From NCBI GenBank assembly GCA_003134675.1, contig PLBZ01000034.1, positions 1 to 8,739 of the forward strand: DNA of 8,739 bases. The letters are read 5' to 3'. Shown one piece after another: positions 1-5,581 of the stretch. Every line of letters starts with the position of its first letter. The stretch's first letter is position 1. The notes under the pieces were generated by a model that was given only the letters and a program-made list of their open reading frames with translations, had not been told where the DNA came from and ran no database searches. The DNA comes from Solirubrobacterales bacterium. Its GTDB lineage: Bacteria > Actinomycetota > Thermoleophilia > Solirubrobacterales > Solirubrobacteraceae. The position numbers were made by a program, and so were the translations under genes.

Positions 1-884
1 CCCTTGCCCTTGACCGTCGCCACGTGCACCACGACAGGACGTTCGGCCGCGAGCGCCTCTCTGAGCGCCTCTCTGAGCGCGCGCACGTCGTGGCCATCGA
101 CCACGCCCATATACGCCCAGTCGAGCTCCTCCCACCACAGGCCGGGCGCCCAGAACGCCTTGATCGACTCCTTCAGCTGGGGGCCGATTCGCTCGAAGGC
201 GGCACCGATCCCGCCCGGCAGACGAGTCAACCCACCCTCGACGCCCTCGCGCGCGTGCCACAGCTTGGGGTTCAGCCGGACCCGGTTGAAGTATCTGGAG
301 AGCGCCCCCACGTTCGGGGCGATCGACATGCCGTTGTCGTTGAGCACGACCACGATCGGCGTGCCCAGGCCACCGGCCTGCCCGATCGCCTCGAAGGCCA
401 CCCCGCCGGTCATCGCGCCATCGCCGATCACGGCCACGACCTTCCCCTCCTCGCCGTTTCCATGGCGCATCCCCTCCTTGATGCCCACCGCATACCCGAT
501 CGACGTCGAGGCGTGCCCGGCGCCCATGATGTCGTGTGGGGACTCCTCGATCGAGCAGAAAGGGGCGAGCCCGCCGTACTGGCGGATCGTGCTCAGCTGA
601 TCGCGACGGCCCGTGAGAATCTTGTGCGGATAGGCCTGGTGACCGACGTCCCAGAGGATCTTGTCCTTGGGGGACTCGAGCAGCGAGTGCAGCGCCACCG
701 CCAGCTCGCAGGTGCCCAGATTGGCGCCGAAGTGCCCGCCGATCTCGCCGACCGTCTCGATGATGTGCTGGCGCACCTCCTCGGCCAGCTCGGCCAGCTG
801 CTCATCGGAGCGGCCGTGCAGGTCCTGCGGGCCATCAATCCCCTCCAGGAGGCGTTTTGGCGGCTCTTGCTTGTCTGTGCTCAT
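1..884 (-). CDS. dxs: 1-deoxy-D-xylulose-5-phosphate synthase, N-terminal part (runs off window)
   Basis: DXS condenses pyruvate and glyceraldehyde-3-phosphate, with thiamine diphosphate, in the first step of the cytosolic MEP isoprenoid pathway. The visible 294 codons begin MSTDKQEPPKRLLEGIDGPQ. They contain HFGANLGTCELAVALH (residues 51-66), DVGHQAYPHKILTGR (79-93, with the catalytic-site His), the thiamine-diphosphate motif GDGAMTGGVAFEA (154-166) and LNDNGMSIAPNVG (181-193). The fragment ends in HVATVKGK, the start of the usual H-x-x-T-x-KGxGY block. Full-length DXS is about 620-650 residues, so a little under half is here and the stop lies outside the window. The ATG at 884 overlaps the ispA stop as ATGA. 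No Shine-Dalgarno is evident, so expression is probably coupled to ispA. A short REAL repeat near residues 271-278 is described separately. Confidence 0.97.
   Translation of the reverse strand, partial: MSTDKQEPPKRLLEGIDGPQDLHGRSDEQLAELAEEVRQHIIETVGEIGGHFGANLGTCELAVALHSLLESPKDKILWDVGHQAYPHKILTGRRDQLSTIRQYGGLAPFCSIEESPHDIMGAGHASTSIGYAVGIKEGMRHGNGEEGKVVAVIGDGAMTGGVAFEAIGQAGGLGTPIVVVLNDNGMSIAPNVGALSRYFNRVRLNPKLWHAREGVEGGLTRLPGGIGAAFERIGPQLKESIKAFWAPGLWWEELDWAYMGVVDGHDVRALREALREALAAERPVVVHVATVKGK
51..80. repeat. 12-bp tandem duplication inside dxs
   Basis: The plus-strand unit gagcgcctctct occurs twice in direct succession (51-62 and 63-74), followed by half a unit, gagcgc (75-80). In the dxs reading direction it encodes two REAL units after RAL, in a helix just upstream of the HVATVKGKG block. 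Because the unit is a multiple of three, copy changes stay in frame. It looks like a replication-slippage duplication of a surface helix turn. Confidence 0.75.
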
Positions 885-1780
885 GATGTGCGGGTGTAGA
901 TGAAGTCGGTGATCTGCTCGAGCTCGCCGGTCGCGTGAGGTGGGTCGGTGCCCATGCCGGCCTCCGCGAGCGCCTCCCGCGCCATCCGGTGGGATTCTGC
1001 CGCCAGCTCCCTGGCCCGATCGATTCCGAACTCGCTCACATATGTGCGCTTGCCATGACGCTCATCGCTGCCTCGCGGCTTACCGAGTGCATCGTCGGTG
1101 CCGGTCACGTCGAGGATGTCGTCGACGATCTGGAACAACACACCCAGCTCAGCGGCGAAACGGCGAAACTGAATTGTCGCAGGTCCATCCGCGATCCCTC
1201 CCAACAGTAGTACGCACAGCACCGAAGCTCCGATCAAACGGCCGGTCTTGAGCTCGTGCAGGCGCCGCAGCGCCTCGGGCCCGCTCGGCGTGTGCGGGTT
1301 CACGTCCGCGTACTGGCCGCCGACCATCCCGCTCACGCCGGTCGCGCCGGCCAGCTCGACAGCGGCCGCCAGCACCCGCTCGGGCGGCGAGCGCTGGTTG
1401 CTCAGCAGATGGTGGAAGGCCTCCGCATACAGTCCGTCGCCCGCGAGGATCGCCACGTCCTCGCCGAACTTCACATGGCAGGTCGGCGCTCCGCGGCGCA
1501 GCGCGTCGTCATCCATCGCCGGCAGATCGTCGTGAATCAGCGAGTACGTGTGGATCAGCTCGATCGCACCCGCCAGCGGCAGCACCTCTCGCTGCTCCAG
1601 CCCGAGGGCACGAGCGCTCGCCAGTGCGAGCACCGGGCGGATGCGCTTGCCGCCTGCCAGCAGCGAGTAGCGCATCGCCGCCTCCAGGCCCGCCGTCAGC
1701 GCCTCCGTGGAAAAGCGCATCTCCTGGAGGTAGCGCTCGACCTCCTCGCGCAGGTGCTCAGGATAGGCGTCGGTGCTCAC
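881..1780 (-). CDS. ispA: Short-chain (probably farnesyl) diphosphate synthase
   Basis: A 299-residue trans-prenyltransferase that joins isopentenyl diphosphate to allylic diphosphates. The first aspartate-rich motif is DDLPAMDDD (84-92), preceded by HTYSLIH. The second is DDILD (220-224) within FQIVDDILDVTG. LLAGGKRIRP (40-49) and KTG (178-180) complete the family pattern. Tyr then Ser at five and four residues before the first motif match the E. coli IspA arrangement, which favours C15 product; C20 cannot be excluded. The GTG start at 1780 was chosen because the xseB stop lies 17 nt upstream and homologues begin near here. A GAGG lies only 3 nt before it, a poor spacing, so the start is moderately certain. 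The longer open frame up to 2056 merely shadows xseB. The stop overlaps the dxs start. Confidence 0.95.
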   Translation of the reverse strand: MSTDAYPEHLREEVERYLQEMRFSTEALTAGLEAAMRYSLLAGGKRIRPVLALASARALGLEQREVLPLAGAIELIHTYSLIHDDLPAMDDDALRRGAPTCHVKFGEDVAILAGDGLYAEAFHHLLSNQRSPPERVLAAAVELAGATGVSGMVGGQYADVNPHTPSGPEALRRLHELKTGRLIGASVLCVLLLGGIADGPATIQFRRFAAELGVLFQIVDDILDVTGTDDALGKPRGSDERHGKRTYVSEFGIDRARELAAESHRMAREALAEAGMGTDPPHATGELEQITDFIYTRTS

Positions 1781-1797
1781 GAACCTCGCCGGCCGGA

Positions 1798-2004
1798 CTA
1801 CAGCAGGGAGTCCTGGCCGGGCGCCGGCGTGAAGGCTTCCGCCTGGGCCAGCTGCTCGAGCTCTGCAGCGGCCTGTGTGGCCAGCGCCGCGCAATCCTCG
1901 ACCATCGTCGCGGCGGCATCGGGCGAGAGCTCGCCCGAGCGCAGTTGCTCCGCGGCGCGCTCCAGTTGCGCGATCAGGTTGTCCAGGTGCTCGACGCCGC
2001 TCAT
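1798..2004 (-). CDS. xseB: Probable exodeoxyribonuclease VII small subunit
   Basis: This 68-residue acidic, Ala/Leu/Glu-rich helical protein begins MSGVEHLDNLIAQLERAAEQ. It follows the XseB pattern: an N-terminal amphipathic helix, the turn LRSGELS (21-27), then a second helix ending near residue 55 and a disordered tail. In the family, several XseB copies bind the catalytic subunit XseA to form the nuclease that degrades single-stranded DNA from both ends. Its ATG overlaps the nusB stop as ATGA, and ispA follows after 17 nt. The position between nusB and ispA is the classical xseB place, which supports the call. XseA, normally just upstream, is absent from this window. The tail after residue 56 is not conserved-looking. 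The assignment rests on a short, low-complexity pattern, so a different small helical protein is possible. Confidence 0.72.
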   Translation of the reverse strand: MSGVEHLDNLIAQLERAAEQLRSGELSPDAAATMVEDCAALATQAAAELEQLAQAEAFTPAPGQDSLL

Positions 2005-2411
2005 GAGATCGGTTGATCTTCTCGCACCTCACGCAAAACTGCGGCCAGCACCCCATTCACGAACGCGGGGGCCTCGCTTCCGCAGAACGTCTTCGCGCTC
2101 TCCACCGCCTCCTCGATCGCCCCCTCGGCCGGGATCGGCTTCTCGCCCGGGGCCACGTCGGGATGCAGCATCTCGATCAGCGCCACGCGCATGATGCTGC
2201 GCTCGAGCGGCTGGATCCGCTGCACCGACCAGCCGTGCGCATGACGGTCGATCACCTGATCGAGCTCCTCCACGCGGTCGGCCGCCGCGTGCGCCAGCGC
2301 GCGGGCGAACAAGGACGCGTTCGGCCCGAGCGTCTCCACCAGCGGCCTGCCGGTCAGATCGTGCTGGTAAAGCGAGACCACGGCGGCCCTCCGCTGATCA
2401 GAGCGCCGCAC
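2001..2411 (-). CDS. nusB: Transcription antitermination factor NusB
   Basis: This 136-residue all-helical protein fits the NusB fold. NusB binds boxA RNA with ribosomal protein S10 during antitermination of rRNA transcription. Recognisable parts are the N-terminal RRSDQRRAAVVSLYQHD (2-18), where the arginine-rich start resembles the RNA-binding face, the central WSVQRIQPLERSIMRVALIE (61-80), and the C-terminal EAVESAKTFCGSEAPAFVNG (101-120), the family's most typical block. The GTG at 2411 was selected because it lies 8 nt after the efp stop and immediately before the conserved RRSDQRR. The frame is open further upstream only as a shadow of efp. No clear ribosome-binding site is visible, so reinitiation after efp is likely. 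The stop overlaps xseB. Confidence 0.94.
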   Translation of the reverse strand: MRRSDQRRAAVVSLYQHDLTGRPLVETLGPNASLFARALAHAAADRVEELDQVIDRHAHGWSVQRIQPLERSIMRVALIEMLHPDVAPGEKPIPAEGAIEEAVESAKTFCGSEAPAFVNGVLAAVLREVREDQPIS

Positions 2412-2419
2412 CGCGAGCC

Positions 2420-2980
2420 CTACGCGCGCGAGACGTATTCGCCCGAGCGCGTGTCCACGCGGATACGCTCGCCCACCTCGACGAACAGCGGAACCTGGAT
2501 GACCGCGCCGGTCTCGAGCGTCGCCGGCTTCGTGCCGCCCCCCGACACGCTGTCGCCGCGCAGGCCGGGGTCTGCCTGCGTGACCTCCAGGTCCACCCCA
2601 CTCGGTAGCTGCACGTCGGCGGGCTCGTCGTCGATGAACAGCACGTCCACCTCGCTGCTCGGCCTGCACCAGCGCAGGGCCTCGCTCACAGTGCCCTCGG
2701 CGACGGCGATCTGCTCGAAGGACTCGGTGTCCATGAAGTGCGCGTCGGTCCCGTCCGCGTACAGGAACTGCATCTTGCGCGACTCCGTCCGCACTGCCCT
2801 GAACTTCTCACCGGCCCGGAAGGTCCGGTCGATCACATTGCCGTCGGAGGCCCTTCTCAGCTTCGTCCGCACGAAGGCTCCACCCTTGCCGGGCTTGACG
2901 TGCTGGAAATCGAGGATCTTGAAGACGGTGCCGTCGACCTCGATATGGGAGCCGTTCTTGAATTGGTTGGTACTGACCAC
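2420..2980 (-). CDS. efp: Translation elongation factor P
   Basis: EF-P binds the ribosome between the P and E sites and relieves stalling at consecutive prolines. The 186-residue length is typical. The start [16 protein letters not shown], the loop [10 protein letters not shown] (27-36, tip Lys32), GEKFRAV (57-63), [10 protein letters not shown] (82-91) and the C-terminal domain with [14 protein letters not shown] and [16 protein letters not shown] are all standard, covering the KOW-like domain I and two OB domains. It starts at GTG 2980, giving the family's M-[IV]-S-T-N-Q-F start. No strong Shine-Dalgarno is seen. Efp is the first gene of the left block, and its upstream neighbour runs the other way, so its promoter should lie in or just beyond 2981-3050. 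The loop reads PGKGG rather than PGKGP. Confidence 0.98.
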   Translation of the reverse strand: MVSTNQFKNGSHIEVDGTVFKILDFQHVKPGKGGAFVRTKLRRASDGNVIDRTFRAGEKFRAVRTESRKMQFLYADGTDAHFMDTESFEQIAVAEGTVSEALRWCRPSSEVDVLFIDDEPADVQLPSGVDLEVTQADPGLRGDSVSGGGTKPATLETGAVIQVPLFVEVGERIRVDTRSGEYVSRA

Positions 2981-2988
2981 GGTCTCGG

Positions 2989-2994
2989 AGGGTA
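2989..2994 (-). promoter_or_regulatory. Tentative -10 element for efp (possibly leaderless)
   Basis: On the minus strand TACCCT matches the TAnnnT -10 pattern. It ends 8 nt before the efp GTG, so transcription would begin at or next to the start codon. Leaderless mRNAs are common in actinobacteria, and efp lacks a Shine-Dalgarno, which makes this plausible. No -35 of consensus type is present at 16-19 nt, and a TAnnnT match occurs often by chance. Confidence 0.2.
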
Positions 2995-3011
2995 GCGGGC
3001 GCCGCAGGGCG

Positions 3012-3040
3012 TGAGCTTCATCGTGCCGTCCTGAAGCTCA
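3012..3040. promoter_or_regulatory. Perfect 9-bp inverted repeat between divergent genes
   Basis: Arms tgagcttca (3012-3020) and tgaagctca (3032-3040) are exact reverse complements, separated by 11 nt. The arms are markedly less GC-rich than the surroundings. The centre-to-centre distance of 20 bp is close to two DNA turns, the layout of a dimer-bound operator. It sits in the only real intergenic gap of the window (2981-3050, 70 bp), 10 nt before the plus-strand membrane gene and 31 nt before efp. It could instead form an RNA hairpin in either 5' leader. No T-tract follows on either strand, which argues against an intrinsic terminator. Nothing else could be recognised in this gap. The repeat is seen directly; the regulatory role is inferred. 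Confidence 0.45.
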
Positions 3041-3050
3041 AGCCCCGCAC

Positions 3051-4349
3051 ATGGAGCGCCGATGCACTTCTATGAGGCGACTTGTGCGCGAGAACGCCCT
3101 GTGCGCGTTGGCGGCAGGCGCCGGCAGCGCGACGATGGCGTGGCTCGGCCTGTATGGCTTCGCCTGGAACGACTATGACACTGAGGCGCGCCCTGCCTTC
3201 GAAGCGCTTGTGCACGGCCATGCTCTGAGTTTCCTGCGTCTCGCGCCGGCCTACGGCGGCTCGCTCGTGGAGCGCGCTCCGTTCGCGCTCCTGCCCGGGC
3301 TGTGGGGCGGTGGTCAGCTCGCTGTGTACCGCCTGGTCGCCGTGCCCTGCCTGCTGGCTGCCGCGGGGCTTGGCGTGTGGTTGTGTGCGCAGATGCGCGC
3401 CGCCGAACGACCAGCGCTTTGGCGAGCGGTGGCGCTTGGTGTGTGCGTCGCCAACCCGCTGACCCTGCGCGCTCTCGAACTAGGGCATCCCGAGGAGCTG
3501 CTCGGCGGCGCGCTGTGCGTGGCTGCGGTGCTGCTCGCGGCGCACGAGCGTCCGCTGTGGGCCGGGGTGACTCTCGGCTTGGCGATCGCCAACAAGGAGT
3601 GGGCCCTGCTCGCGGTCGGACCGGTGCTGCTCGCGCTGCCCTCCCGTCGTGCGCTGTGCATGCTGAGCGCCGGGACTGTCGCGGCGCTCGTGCTGGCGCC
3701 GCTGGCGCTGGTCGGCTCGGGCGCCTTCGTCGCCTCCACGCGCGCTACGGCCGCGCCACCCAGCACGATCTTCCAGCCATGGCAGGCCTTCTGGTTCTTC
3801 GGCCATCACGGCGAGGTGGTGCGCGGCCTGTTCGGTGCGGTCAAGCCCGGCTACCGCATCGCGCCCGGCTGGGTTGGAACCGTCAGCCATCCCCTGATTC
3901 TCCTCGCCGGACTGGTGATCCCCGCCTCCATGTGGCTACAGGCCAGGCGGCGGGGACTGCGCCGGCTGGCCGAGCGCGACGCGTTGCTCGCACTGGCGTT
4001 GATGCTGCTGCTTCGCTGCCTGCTGGACACCTGGGACACGGTCTACTACCCGCTGCCGTTCGTGCTCGCGCTGCTCGCCTGGGAGATCATCGGAGAGACG
4101 CGGCGCCCACCCGTGTTCGCACTCCTCGCCACCGTGCTCATGTGGATCAGCTTCCAATGGCTGCCCGCGCACATCTCGGCCGATGCTCAGGCAGCCTTCT
4201 TCCTGGCCTGGTCGCTGCCGCTCGCGGGCGCGTTGGCCCTGCGCCTGTTTGCGCCCCGGAGGCGTCCCGAGCTGCTCAGAACACCCGTCAGGCTCACGCC
4301 CGTCCTCGGCGAGGAGCGCTCAAGGCCCCCATGGGCCACGTCGATATAG
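3051..4349 (+). CDS. Multi-spanning membrane protein, GT-C glycosyltransferase-like (paralogue 1)
   Basis: No gene name is recognised. This 432-residue protein has about ten to twelve hydrophobic segments, for example near residues 16-36, 92-113, 124-140, 148-164, 170-196, 201-222, 282-297, 311-325, 332-346, 354-372 and 382-400. After the first segment comes an acidic loop WNDYDTEA (39-46), then PAYGGSL (66-72). GHPEELLGGAL (145-155) and AGVTLGLAIANKEWALLA (171-188) resemble the G[HQ]xxxLL...AGxxLGLAxxxK pattern of GT87/DUF2029 enzymes, which transfer sugars from polyprenyl-phosphate donors outside the membrane. LLLRCLLDTWDTVYY (319-333) is shared with its paralogue downstream. The glycosyltransferase role is inferred from fold pattern; a transporter or flippase is an alternative. 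The ATG at 3051 has no good ribosome-binding site; ATG 3072 is the other candidate. It is transcribed away from efp. Confidence 0.85.
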   Translation: MERRCTSMRRLVRENALCALAAGAGSATMAWLGLYGFAWNDYDTEARPAFEALVHGHALSFLRLAPAYGGSLVERAPFALLPGLWGGGQLAVYRLVAVPCLLAAAGLGVWLCAQMRAAERPALWRAVALGVCVANPLTLRALELGHPEELLGGALCVAAVLLAAHERPLWAGVTLGLAIANKEWALLAVGPVLLALPSRRALCMLSAGTVAALVLAPLALVGSGAFVASTRATAAPPSTIFQPWQAFWFFGHHGEVVRGLFGAVKPGYRIAPGWVGTVSHPLILLAGLVIPASMWLQARRRGLRRLAERDALLALALMLLLRCLLDTWDTVYYPLPFVLALLAWEIIGETRRPPVFALLATVLMWISFQWLPAHISADAQAAFFLAWSLPLAGALALRLFAPRRRPELLRTPVRLTPVLGEERSRPPWATSI

Positions 4350-5581
4350 AACACATGTCGATACGCCGTCGCCTGCCCGGCTACACCGACGTGGCGGTGG
4401 CCGCCGTGATGCTGGGTGTCCTCTATTACGTCGCCCTGCGTGTGCGTATCTGGGAGGACTTCTTCGCCGAGTCTGGTCCGGCGGTGCAGCATCTGATGGC
4501 AGGCGACCTGCACGGCTTTCTCGCTCTCACCCCGGCTTACGGGGGGTCGCTGCTGCTGAGCGCTCCCTCGCTGGCGCTCGGCGGCGCGCTCGGCGGGCTG
4601 GACGGGGCCTATCGGCTCGAGTCGCTCTTCTGCATGGCCACGGTCACCGTGCTGGCGCTGGCGCTGGCGCGGATCCAACGCTCACAAGGCAGATCCATCC
4701 TCAGCCGCTGGCTGCTGATCGCTGTGCTCGTGGCGAGCCCAGCCGCCGACTGGGCCCTGAAGGAAGGGCATCCGGAGGAGCTCTTGGCGGCGGCGCTGTG
4801 CGTGGGCGGCATGCTGCTGGTGGTCCGCGGGCGGATCACCAGCGGGGCGATCCTGCTCGGGCTGGCGGTGGCTTCCAAGCAGTGGGCGCTCCTTGCTCTG
4901 CCGCTCGCCCTGGCCGCCGCGCCAGGCAATCGTGGGCGATTCTCGCTCGCCGCCGCCGCCGCCGTGCTGGGCCTATCGCTCCCGCTGGCGCTCGCCAGTG
5001 CCGGCAACTTCGTGGCGGTCAACAGGGGCTTGGCAAGCGCGCCGTTCATCTTCCATCCCGAGCAGATCTGGTGGACATTGCACCTCGATTACATCCGCCC
5101 GCTGGGTGGCCCCCATTCGACCATCTTCGGCCCCGCGCCGATCGCCCTGGTCGCCCGCTATAGCCACCCGCTGATCGGGTTGATCGCGGCTCTGTCTGGA
5201 GTCGCGTACTGGCTGCGACGGCGCCACGTGCAGCCCAGCGACGCGCTCTTGATGCTCGCACTCGTGCTGCTGCTGCGCTGCATGCTCGACCCCTGGAACG
5301 TCCTTTACTACCAATTCCCCTTCCTGGTGGCCCTAGCCGCCTGGGAGGCGAGCAGCCACCGCCGGGCCCCACTCTTCACGCTGGCGGCCTCGTTCCTGGT
5401 CTGGACGAGCTTTCGCCCGGTCAACACCACCTCGAGCGGAGACATCACAAACCTCTTCTATCTCACCTGGGCGCTCCCCGCGGCGGTCCTGATGGGCTGG
5501 CGCTCGCTGCGCCTGCCTCTCCCCCGCGCACGTTATGAGACGACCGTGAGCTCCTTGCCCAGCCGGCTCAGGATCTCCTGA
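4331..5581 (+). CDS. Multi-spanning membrane protein, GT-C glycosyltransferase-like (paralogue 2)
   Basis: This 416-residue polytopic membrane protein is a clear paralogue of the gene before it. It shares WEDFFAE (41-47) in the first loop, TPAYGGSL (67-74), EGHPEELLAAALCVGG (145-160), GLAVASKQWALLAL (177-190), SHPLIGL (278-284) and DALLMLALVLLLRCMLDPWN (304-323) followed by VLYYQFPF. The W-x-D in the first loop aligns in both proteins and is a candidate catalytic acid, as in GT-C enzymes. The ATG at 4331 overlaps the previous gene by 19 nt and has AAGG five bases ahead. ATG 4355 (MSIRRRLPGY, six bases past the previous stop) lacks a ribosome-binding site but is a credible alternative. The last 16 codons lie antisense over the end of pepQ. 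Substrate and pathway are unknown. The frame is open back to 3302, but that part is a shadow of paralogue 1. Confidence 0.85.
   Translation: MGHVDIEHMSIRRRLPGYTDVAVAAVMLGVLYYVALRVRIWEDFFAESGPAVQHLMAGDLHGFLALTPAYGGSLLLSAPSLALGGALGGLDGAYRLESLFCMATVTVLALALARIQRSQGRSILSRWLLIAVLVASPAADWALKEGHPEELLAAALCVGGMLLVVRGRITSGAILLGLAVASKQWALLALPLALAAAPGNRGRFSLAAAAAVLGLSLPLALASAGNFVAVNRGLASAPFIFHPEQIWWTLHLDYIRPLGGPHSTIFGPAPIALVARYSHPLIGLIAALSGVAYWLRRRHVQPSDALLMLALVLLLRCMLDPWNVLYYQFPFLVALAAWEASSHRRAPLFTLAASFLVWTSFRPVNTTSSGDITNLFYLTWALPAAVLMGWRSLRLPLPRARYETTVSSLPSRLRIS

Noticed and set aside
24..899. Long plus-strand open frame opposite dxs (291 codons)
   Set aside because: It is the antisense shadow of a clear dxs. 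The translation is Arg/Leu/His-rich with no family motif, typical of GC-rich codon bias.
1256..2194. Plus-strand open frame opposite ispA, xseB and nusB
   Set aside because: It spans three real minus-strand genes and has low-complexity Arg/Ala/Ser content, so it is a shadow.
2001..2669. Longer NusB starting inside efp
   Set aside because: The upstream part is an Arg/Gly-rich out-of-frame reading of efp. The conserved NusB N terminus begins at GTG 2411.
2895..2923. Plus-strand ttgacg as a -35 box for the membrane genes
   Set aside because: No acceptable -10 lies at 16-18 nt, and it is inside the conserved efp coding sequence.
3012..3040. Inverted repeat as an intrinsic terminator
   Set aside because: No T-run follows on either strand, and it lies between gene starts, not ends.
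3302..4330. Long upstream extension of membrane gene 2 in the same open frame
   Set aside because: It overlaps all of paralogue 1 in another frame. Its translation is Arg-rich and not hydrophobic, unlike the true protein, so the start was placed at 4331 (or 4355).
881..5581. Idea that the GT-C-like genes sit here because IspA and DXS supply their polyprenyl-phosphate donor
   Set aside because: The membrane genes are on the opposite strand, not in the ispA-dxs operon, and prenyl supply is a general need. Nothing in the sequence links them specifically.
3051..5581. Membrane pair as part of a mobile element
   Set aside because: No transposase, integrase, flanking direct repeat or att-like site was seen at either edge, and base composition looks like the neighbours.
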